Origin: Rhodothalassiaceae bacterium
GTDB taxonomy: Bacteria > Pseudomonadota > Alphaproteobacteria > Sphingomonadales > Rhodothalassiaceae
Reading direction: 5' to 3'
Assembly: GCA_026004935.1 (NCBI GenBank)
Contig: BPKC01000001.1
Coordinates: 1,775,491 to 1,839,490, forward strand
DNA length: 64,000 nucleotides
In this document: one piece after another, positions 57,871 through 64,000 of the stretch
Layout of the letters: the number at the start of each line of letters is the position of its first letter
Position numbering within the stretch: position 1 is the first letter of the stretch
The notes under the pieces: generated by a model
Databases searched by the model: none
Told to the model about the DNA's origin: nothing
What the model saw: only the letters and a program-made list of their open reading frames with translations
Position numbers and translations under genes: made by a program

Positions 57871-58359
57871 CTACAGTTCCCCGGACGACCCGGGCACGCG
57901 CTCCCCGGACGACCCGGGCACGCGCTCATCGCACACGTGTTCGCCGCCACGGCCGCGACGGGACGGCGTGGCCGCGTCGTCGGCACCAGCAGGCGCTGCG
58001 CTCTCTCCGCTCGCCCTGCCACTCAGAACGGGCCGGCCAGAGTTGTCCCGGTAGCAGGGCCCGCCGCGTCGATCCTTGCGCCCAGGATCTTCACACTCCA
58101 CCTTTTCGGTACGCGCGTCGGCCGGCGTGCATTCTTTCTTGCTGCCAGGCTTGGGATTGGCGCGTGCAGCCAGCACCTCGACCCCGTCGGACCGCGCAAG
58201 ACCGCTTTGGCCGTTCCCGGCACCGACGATGCCGAGCCCCGCCTCGCTGCCGGAATGGGCCTTCCAGGCGAAGGCCGGCGTCGTGGACAGAATGCCTGCG
58301 ACCGTCAACGCCGCGGCCAGCGCGATGATCGGGTTCGAACGACTCGTCCTGTTCCGCAT
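57871..58359 (-). CDS. small secreted protein of unknown function with duplicated C-terminal motif
   Basis: A 162-residue protein. The start MRNRTSRSNP is followed by a clean signal peptide (cut near AFAW). The mature region is Gly/Ser/Arg rich, with three Cys. The end repeats ERVPGSSGE twice, from a 21-bp direct repeat at about 57880-57924. Composition is less GC-extreme than its neighbours. Not recognised; possibly acquired. AAAGGAAA precedes the ATG. Confidence 0.6.
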   Translation of the reverse strand: MRNRTSRSNPIIALAAALTVAGILSTTPAFAWKAHSGSEAGLGIVGAGNGQSGLARSDGVEVLAARANPKPGSKKECTPADARTEKVECEDPGRKDRRGGPCYRDNSGRPVLSGRASGESAAPAGADDAATPSRRGRGGEHVCDERVPGSSGERVPGSSGEL

Positions 58360-58578
58360 ATGGGGTTTCCTTTCCGCCCTGTTCCAATGGCTACCGGTGC
58401 CTGATCCCAAGGCTCCGGCCTGAGCAATGATACACCAGATTGCGGCGAATTGGGGACATATCATGAGCGATCGGTCCGCATCCGCGCATGACGAAACCGA
58501 GCCGCACTCAATGCGGTCGAGACTGAACATGCCCGACCGCCGCGCAAAGCGGAAGAAACGGGCCCGCGGAGCTTGCGC

Positions 58579-60363
58579 CTAGCGGCGGCCGAAGAGGCGC
58601 TCGATCTCGGCCCAGCTCAGGAAAACGTGGGTCGGCCGGCCGTGGTTGCACTGGCCGGAATACGGCGTGCGCTCCATCTCGCGCAGCAGCGCGTTCATCT
58701 CTTCGATCGCAAGCCGGCGGCCGGCGCGCACGCTCATGCGGCAGGCCCGGTCGGCAAGCAGCGCGAGCAGCCGCTCCTCGAGCACCTCGCCGAACCGATC
58801 GTCGTCCAGGGCGTCCACGAGGTCGCGCACGAGGCCCGGAATGTCGAGGCGGTCGGCGAGCGCCGCCGGCACGGCGCGCACCGCCACCGCGTCCTCGCCG
58901 AAGGCCTCGATCACGAGGCCGAGTCTCTTGAGCCGCGCGGCTTCGCCCACGAGCAAGGCCGCCGCCTCGGGCGCGAGCTCCACGATCTCGGGCACGAGCA
59001 GAAGCTGCGGGCGCAGCGCGCCGGCGACGAGCTCGCGCTTCATCCGCTCGTAGACGAGGCGTTCATGGGCGGCATGCTGGTCGACGATGACGAGGCCGTC
59101 CGCGGTCTCTGCGATCACGTAGGTTCCCTTGACCTGCGCCCGCGCCGCCCCGAGCGGGAAGGACGCCGCCCGCCCCTCCTCTTCCCGCAGGTCACCCCCT
59201 GCCGCCTCCTCCACGGGGGCGGCGGGCGCCCAGTCCGCCCCGCTTTCCGCAAAGCCCGGCTGCACGCGCGTCGGGGCGGCCGGCGCACGGCTTCGCGCCG
59301 GTGCGGCCGCGGGCGCGACGAATCTGCGCGAAGGCTCCGCCGGGCGATGGCCGGCAGCGGCCAGCACCTCGCGCAGCGTGGACACGACGATGGCGCGCAC
59401 GCGCCCGGGATCGCGGAAGCGGACCTCGGCCTTGGCGGGATGGACGTTCACGTCCACCTCCTCGGGCGCGATCGCGAGCGCCAGCACGATCATCGGATGC
59501 CGGTCCGCGGCCAGCAGGTCGCGGTAGGCGCCCCGGATCGCACCGAGCAGCAGCCGGTCCTTCACGCTGCGGCCGTTGACGAAGAGATACTGATGCTGGG
59601 GGCTGCCGCGGGCGAAGGTCGGAAGCCCCGCCCAGCCCGACAGGCGCAGGCCCTCGCGCGTCACGGCGAAGGGCACGGCATGGGCGAGAAACTCCTCACC
59701 GAGGATCCCGGCAATGCGTGCATCCGCGCCGTCGGCGACGAGATCGGCGGCGGTCGCCGACAGCTGCAGCACCCGCCGCCCCCCGCTTTCGACGGTGAAC
59801 GCCACGCCCGGATGCGCCATCGCGAGCCGGCGCAGGACGTCGAGGCAGGCCGCGGTTTCGGCCCGCTCCGACTTGAGAAACTTGCGCCGCGCGGGGGTCG
59901 CGAAGAAGAGATCGCGCACCTCGACCCGCGTGCCGGGGGAAAGGGCCGCCGGCCGCACGGGCTCCACGCGCCCGGCCTCCACCCGGATCTCCGCGCCCTC
60001 GGGCGCATCCGCCGGGCGCGAACGGATGACGAGCCGGGCGACGGCGCCGATCGACGGCAGCGCCTCGCCGCGAAAGCCGAGGGTTGCGATGCGCGCCAGA
60101 TCCTCGGCGCGGGCGAGCTTGGAGGTGGCGTGGCGTTCTACGGCCAGCGCAAGCTCCTCCGCCGTCATGCCGCAGCCGTCGTCCTCCACGAGGATGCGGG
60201 AGACGCCGCCGCCCGTGATCGCGACGCCGATGCGCCGCGCGCCGGCGTCCAGGGCGTTCTCGACCAGTTCCTTGACGACGCTGGCCGGCCGCTCCACGAC
60301 CTCGCCGGCGGCGATGCGGTTGATCGTCGCCTCGTCCAGCCGGCGGATGCGCGCAGCGGTCAT
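58579..60363 (-). CDS. mutL: DNA mismatch repair protein MutL
   Basis: A 594-residue MutL. The GHKL ATPase core has KELVENALDAG, DDGCGM and GFRGEALPSI. The C-terminal dimerisation domain contains VIVDQHAAHERLVYERM, and the end shows the CNHGRPTHV motif. It matches MutS-bound mismatches to strand incision. The start at 60363 overlaps nothing; it follows a DUF3035 lipoprotein gene by 23 bp. Confidence 0.95.
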   Translation of the reverse strand: MTAARIRRLDEATINRIAAGEVVERPASVVKELVENALDAGARRIGVAITGGGVSRILVEDDGCGMTAEELALAVERHATSKLARAEDLARIATLGFRGEALPSIGAVARLVIRSRPADAPEGAEIRVEAGRVEPVRPAALSPGTRVEVRDLFFATPARRKFLKSERAETAACLDVLRRLAMAHPGVAFTVESGGRRVLQLSATAADLVADGADARIAGILGEEFLAHAVPFAVTREGLRLSGWAGLPTFARGSPQHQYLFVNGRSVKDRLLLGAIRGAYRDLLAADRHPMIVLALAIAPEEVDVNVHPAKAEVRFRDPGRVRAIVVSTLREVLAAAGHRPAEPSRRFVAPAAAPARSRAPAAPTRVQPGFAESGADWAPAAPVEEAAGGDLREEEGRAASFPLGAARAQVKGTYVIAETADGLVIVDQHAAHERLVYERMKRELVAGALRPQLLLVPEIVELAPEAAALLVGEAARLKRLGLVIEAFGEDAVAVRAVPAALADRLDIPGLVRDLVDALDDDRFGEVLEERLLALLADRACRMSVRAGRRLAIEEMNALLREMERTPYSGQCNHGRPTHVFLSWAEIERLFGRR

Positions 60364-60386
60364 GGGACGCTGCCGCTCGCCCCGCC

Positions 60387-60863
60387 TCAGCGCGGCGTGC
60401 GGGGTTCGGAGCGGACGCGTTCGATGGTCGAGCCGTCGGAGGCGAGGCTGCGCGGCGGCAGGGCCAGCAGCTCGGCCACCATCGGCCCCTTGCGCACGAC
60501 GTCGGTCTCGAGGCTGCCGACCGCGGCGCGGGCATCCGCGCGCACGGGTGCGCCCGCCCCCTCCTCGATGCGCTTGAGCAGCGCCTGCTCGCCGGCCGAC
60601 AGCGGGACCCGCTTGTCCCGGTCCGGGAAGAGCGCGTCCAAGACCTCCTCCGTCGGGCGGATGTCGATGGGGCTGGGCTTGCCCGGCTCGGGCGGGCGCA
60701 ACTGGAAGTCCGGCGGCACGATCAGCGGCCGCTTTTCCACGACGACGAAGGCATCCGGCACGTCCCGCCCGCCGCCGCAGGCGGCCAGCGTCAGCACGAC
60801 GGCCGCGCCGATCAGCGCGCCCGCCACCCGGGTTTTCCCCGCCGCCTTGTCGGTGATCCGCAT
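60387..60863 (-). CDS. DUF3035 lipoprotein
   Basis: A 158-residue lipoprotein. The lipobox LTLAAC places the lipid-anchored Cys near residue 29. The start of the mature protein, PDAFVVVEKRPLIVPPDF, is the DUF3035 signature found widely in Alphaproteobacteria beside lspA. LspA, the signal peptidase that matures lipoproteins, is encoded upstream. Function unknown. Confidence 0.88.
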   Translation of the reverse strand: MRITDKAAGKTRVAGALIGAAVVLTLAACGGGRDVPDAFVVVEKRPLIVPPDFQLRPPEPGKPSPIDIRPTEEVLDALFPDRDKRVPLSAGEQALLKRIEEGAGAPVRADARAAVGSLETDVVRKGPMVAELLALPPRSLASDGSTIERVRSEPRTPR

Positions 60864-60924
60864 CGCCCTGCGTCCTCGGCTGTCCGTCCGCTCTCGCCCT
60901 CCGCATAGGCGATTTCCGGGCCGA

Positions 60925-61440
60925 TCACAAGCGCCGCCCGCCCTCGTCGATGCTCTCCGCCGGATCCGACCGGATCAGGGCGAGCGCGAGCGCCACGGCG
61001 CCCAGGGTCAGCGCCGCATCGGCGAGATTGAAGACGTAGAAGCTCCAGCTTCCGACATGGACATGCACGAAGTCCATCACCGCGCCGAAGCGCAGCCGGT
61101 CGACGAGATTGCCGACGGCGCCGCCGAGAATCGCGCCGAGCGCAAGCGCCTCCAGGCTTGCGCGGGCGCGCCAGAGCCAGACGGCGACCATCAGGGTGAC
61201 GGCCGCGATCGCGACATTCAGCCAGGCGCCGGCATCCTGAAGCAGCCCCATGCTGATGCCGGTGTTCCAGACGAGCCGGAAATCCAGCACCGGCAGAAGC
61301 TCGATCACGCGCCCGCCGGCGAGATGCGGCAGCAGCCACCGCTTGCTGAGCTGATCGCAGACGAGAACGGCCGCGGCGAGCAGAAGACCTGCCCTGCGCG
61401 GGTCGCCGGGGCCCGGCCAGCTCGGCACCGCCCGCGCCAT
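60925..61440 (-). CDS. lspA: lipoprotein signal peptidase II
   Basis: A 171-residue, four-helix inner-membrane aspartic peptidase that cleaves prolipoproteins. Conserved motifs are DQLSKRW, WNTGISMGLL, GNLVDRLRFGAVMDFV and FNLADAAL, which provide the catalytic Asp pair. The ATG overlaps the response-regulator stop by one base. A DUF3035 lipoprotein follows. Confidence 0.94.
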   Translation of the reverse strand: MARAVPSWPGPGDPRRAGLLLAAAVLVCDQLSKRWLLPHLAGGRVIELLPVLDFRLVWNTGISMGLLQDAGAWLNVAIAAVTLMVAVWLWRARASLEALALGAILGGAVGNLVDRLRFGAVMDFVHVHVGSWSFYVFNLADAALTLGAVALALALIRSDPAESIDEGGRRL

Positions 61441-62132
61441 CACGAGCGCACGTTGAGCCGGTAGCCGCCGGGCTCGGTGATCAGCACCTGCGGCTCGGAG
61501 GCGTCGTCCTCGAGCTTCTGCCGCAGGCGGTAGACATGGGTCTCGAGCGTGTGGGTGGTGACCCGGGCGTTGAAGCCCCACACCTCGTCCAGCAGCTCCT
61601 GGCGGCTGACGACCCGGCCTTCCGCGCGCAGGAGATACTTCAGGATCGCGTTCTCCTTGTCGGTCAGCGGCGTGCGCTTGCCGGTGCGGGCGTGGACCAG
61701 CATCTTCGTCGCCGGCCGGTATTCCTGGTTGCCGAGATGGAAGGTGGCGTCCTCGCTGTGCTGGTGCTGGCGCAGATGGGCCCGCATGCGCGCCAGCAGC
61801 ACGCCGAAGCGGAAGGGCTTCGTCACATAGTCGTTGGCACCCGATTCGAGACCGAGGATCATGTCGGCGTCGGTGTCCGCCCCGGTCAGCATGATGATCG
61901 GCACGCGCACGCCGGCCTTGCGCATCATCCGGCAGGCCTCGCGGCCGTCGATGTCCGGCAGGCCGACGTCGAGCAGGATCATGTCGATCTGGCCCTGGCG
62001 GGCGCGCTCGATGCCCTCGCTGGCCGAACGCGCCTCGATCGGCTCGAACTCCTCGTGCAGCGCCAGCTGCTCGGCGAGCCCGCGGCGCAGCTCCTCGTCG
62101 TCGTCCACCAGCAGAATGCGTCGTCTCGACAT
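61440..62132 (-). CDS. OmpR-family DNA-binding response regulator
   Basis: A 230-residue two-domain regulator. The receiver domain has the acidic pocket VDDDE, the phospho-acceptor Asp55 in LLDVGLPDIDG, Thr in LTGAD, and KPF. The C-terminal winged helix ends TTHTLETHVYRLRQKLE ... GGYRLNVRS. No partner kinase is adjacent; the kinase at 34955-36757 is a distant candidate. Coupled to lspA by a one-base overlap. The ATG was placed at 62132 (MSRRRILLV). Confidence 0.9.
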   Translation of the reverse strand: MSRRRILLVDDDEELRRGLAEQLALHEEFEPIEARSASEGIERARQGQIDMILLDVGLPDIDGREACRMMRKAGVRVPIIMLTGADTDADMILGLESGANDYVTKPFRFGVLLARMRAHLRQHQHSEDATFHLGNQEYRPATKMLVHARTGKRTPLTDKENAILKYLLRAEGRVVSRQELLDEVWGFNARVTTHTLETHVYRLRQKLEDDASEPQVLITEPGGYRLNVRS

Positions 62133-62223
62133 CCCGGATCCCCGATCCCGCCGCACGCCGCGCCCGCTTGCCCCGTTGCGCCGGCCTCTGCTAGTCCACC
62201 GGCGCCCGTCCTATCTAATGTGC

Positions 62224-63402
62224 ATGGCGGGCCAGCGCAAATCCCCTTCGGTCCGGATGCGAAGACCGCCCGTGAACAGCGCCGCCACCACAGGATCGCC
62301 CGAGACCGGCCGCCTCGTGCGGCGGCTGCGCCACGCCGTGGCGGATCTGAGACTCGGCTGGCCGGTGCGCGTCGAGCTTGCCGGTGGCCGCGGGCTTCTC
62401 GCGATCGCGGCCGATGCCGTGCGCGAGCCCGCCGCGCCGGCCCCGGCGGCTGCGATCGCGCGGGCGCGTCCGGCCGGCGAGCTGTGGCTGAGTGCACCGC
62501 GCGCGGCGGTGCTGCATCTGCCGCACAAGGGCCGCCCCTTCGTGGCGCTGGAGCTTGCGGCGGGATGGGATCCGGACGAGCTTGCCGCGCTCGTCGATCC
62601 CACGCGCGACCTCGCCCGGCCGTGGAAGGGGCCCTGGCCGCGGGTCGAGCATGACGCGCATGCCGATGCCCTGGCCGAGACCCTGTTCGCGCTGCTCAGG
62701 GCCGCGGGTCGGCTTCCCGCCGTGCTTGTCACGGCCGGAGACGTGTGCGCAGGGGAGGATGCGCCCGTCACCGTCACGCCGGCGATGGGCGCACTGCTCG
62801 AGGAAGCCGCGCCGCAGCTCGTCGAGATCGCCCGCGCCGCGCTGCCGCTCGAGCGCGCGCCGGAGACCCGCATCGTCGCCTTCCGCCAGGGCGACGGCGG
62901 CCCGGAACATTTCGCGCTGCTCATCGGCGATCCCCTGCCCCGCCGCCCGGCCCTCCTGCGCCTGCATTCGGAGTGCTTCACGGGCGATCATCTGGGCTCG
63001 CTCAAATGCGACTGCGGCGACCAGCTCGCCGGAGCGCTGGCGCGGCTCGCGGCCGAGCCGGGCGGCGGGATCCTGCTCTATCTCGCCCAGGAGGGACGCG
63101 GCATCGGGCTTATCGCCAAGCTCAAGGCCTATGCGCTTCAGGACCAGGGATTCGACACCATCGAGGCCAACGAGCGCCTAGGGTTCGCCGCCGATCACCG
63201 CAATTTCGCGATCGCGGCGGCGATGCTGAAGGCCCTGGGGTTCACCCGCATCCGGCTGCTCACCAACAATCCCGACAAGGTCGCGGCGCTGGAGGCGGCC
63301 GGGATTACGGTTCTGGAGCGCGTGCCCCACCGCTTTCCCGCGCGGCCGGAGAACGCCCGCTATCTGGACGCCAAGCGCCGCAAGGCCGGCCACGACCTCT
63401 AG
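62224..63402 (+). CDS. ribA: GTP cyclohydrolase II with N-terminal extension
   Basis: A 392-residue RibA that opens GTP for riboflavin synthesis. The catalytic half has the zinc site RLHSECFTGDHLGSLKCDCGD (cut here to its key Cys pattern), YLAQEGRGIGLIAKLKAY and LLTNNP. About 190 residues precede it, a non-DHBP-synthase extension seen in alphaproteobacterial RibA. The start is uncertain: ATG 62224 or 62218, or GTG 62272. There is no clear ribosome-binding site, so a leaderless transcript is possible. Confidence 0.85.
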   Translation: MAGQRKSPSVRMRRPPVNSAATTGSPETGRLVRRLRHAVADLRLGWPVRVELAGGRGLLAIAADAVREPAAPAPAAAIARARPAGELWLSAPRAAVLHLPHKGRPFVALELAAGWDPDELAALVDPTRDLARPWKGPWPRVEHDAHADALAETLFALLRAAGRLPAVLVTAGDVCAGEDAPVTVTPAMGALLEEAAPQLVEIARAALPLERAPETRIVAFRQGDGGPEHFALLIGDPLPRRPALLRLHSECFTGDHLGSLKCDCGDQLAGALARLAAEPGGGILLYLAQEGRGIGLIAKLKAYALQDQGFDTIEANERLGFAADHRNFAIAAAMLKALGFTRIRLLTNNPDKVAALEAAGITVLERVPHRFPARPENARYLDAKRRKAGHDL

Positions 63403-63420
63403 CCGTCGGCGCACGGCGGT

Positions 63421-63486
63421 TCGGCGATCGGTCGTCAGTGATCAGTCATCAGTGATCGGTGATCAGTCATCGGTGATCGGTGACCG
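63421..63486. repeat. heptanucleotide tandem repeat tract, nine units
   Basis: The cleanest tract, 7-bp units of consensus NNATCRG (TCGTCAG, TGATCAG, TCATCAG, TGATCGG, TGATCAG and so on) directly after ribA. Confidence 0.85.
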
Positions 63487-63517
63487 GCCTGGCGAGCGCC
63501 ACGCGCCGGCCCCCTCT

Positions 63518-64000
63518 CCTCGTCACCCGCCGGCTCGACCGGCGGGTCTGCCCCTTCCCTCGTCACCCGCAGGCTCGACCGGCGGGTCCAGCGGAAAGCG
63601 GGGCAACGCCAGACGTTGGAGCCGTCATCCATGGCGGCTGGATTCGCCGCTTTCGCGGCGAATGACGACAAAGAGAGCGTCACCCGGCGGCACTCTCTCT
63701 CTTCGTCACCCGCCGGCACTCTCTCTTCGTCACCCGCCGGCTCGACCGGCGGGTCCAGCGGAAAGCGGGGCAACGGCAGACGTTGGAGCCGTCATCCATG
63801 GCGGCTGGATTCGCCGCTTTCGCGGCGAATGACGACAAAGAGAGCGTCACCCGCCGGCCCTCTCTCTTTGTCACCCGCCTCCCCCTCTCCTCGTCACCCG
63901 CCGGCTTGACCGGCGGGTCCAGCGGAAAGCGGGGCAACGGCAGACGTTGGAGCCGTCATCCATGGCGGCTGGATTCGCCGCTTTCGCGGCGAATGACGAC
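63518..64000. repeat. hairpin repeat array 7
   Basis: Runs off the window end. It has at least nine modules. A unit with CCGCCGGCTCGACCGGCGG, then spacer containing GCAGACGTTGGAGCCGTC, then TTCGCCGCTTTCGCGGCGAA occurs three times (near 63565, 63725 and 63895) with almost no spacer change. Confidence 0.92.

Noticed and set aside
58573-61464. 963-residue plus-strand open frame opposite mutL and lspA
   Set aside because: A shadow frame; MutL and LspA motifs on the minus strand are unambiguous.
63518-64000. CRISPR array
   Set aside because: Repeats are palindromic modules with repeated, not unique, spacers and irregular spacing; no cas genes are near.

Overview
The window is chromosomal DNA from a very GC-rich alphaproteobacterium; no plasmid, prophage or insertion-sequence genes were seen. 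Several things point to Alphaproteobacteria: the trpG-trpD-trpC-moaC-moeA gene order, the class 1 FBPase-II (GlpX)/RecJ pair, the lspA / DUF3035 lipoprotein / mutL neighbourhood, a SAM-II-type riboswitch in front of a homoserine dehydrogenase, and a long RibA with an N-terminal extension. The genus cannot be named from sequence alone. Starts often use GTG, and operons are knit by ATGA or TGATG overlaps.

Layout. 1-1631: end of a TRAP transporter (small and large permease). 1773-3540: purC-purS-purQ. 3547-4532: a convergent YibQ-like polysaccharide deacetylase gene with two frame breaks. 4785-8973: trpG-trpD-trpC-moaC-moeA, with trpC and moeA frame-broken. 9362-13628: an OmpA-type barrel protein, tadA, an MscS channel and a small outer-membrane barrel. 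13751-16062: a CDF metal exporter and a convergent glycosyltransferase. 16182-21974: two tandem M1 metallopeptidases sharing a gene-converted 3' third, then an orphan GspK. 22744-25740: a large M16 peptidase. 27058-34712 (minus strand): plsC, serine acetyltransferase, cysteine synthase, a small acidic protein, clpB, a sigma-like regulator and a fatty-acid desaturase. 34955-40568: a sensor kinase followed by a compact ddl / hydrolase / membrane-MurF cassette. 41489-44280: a mini-TonB protein, tRNA-Thr and two small membrane proteins. 44449-49707: nadE-gltX-cysS-rRNA/tRNA methyltransferase. 49753-53443: a secreted protein, glpX and recJ. 53538-55426: tRNA-Glu and speD-speE. 56188-57772: a SAM-II-controlled homoserine dehydrogenase. 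57871-63402: a small secreted protein, mutL, a DUF3035 lipoprotein, lspA, a response regulator and ribA.

The strongest non-gene signal is a family of hairpin repeats. Seven intergenic arrays (about 5 kb in total) are built from one module, CGTCA-[variable perfect hairpin]-TCCAGC. The modules are often paired head to head across a spacer that is nearly identical within an array but different between arrays. The hairpin arms change in a compensatory way. Separate tracts of a 7-bp tandem repeat sit beside four of these arrays.

The other points worth a second look are: the non-canonical ddl / hydrolase / membrane-MurF operon; the gene conversion between the M1 peptidases; a patch (4.1-7.9 kb) holding six frame breaks in three otherwise well-conserved genes; and the homoserine dehydrogenase with its promoter, SAM-II aptamer, U-rich hairpin and unusual N-terminal domain.
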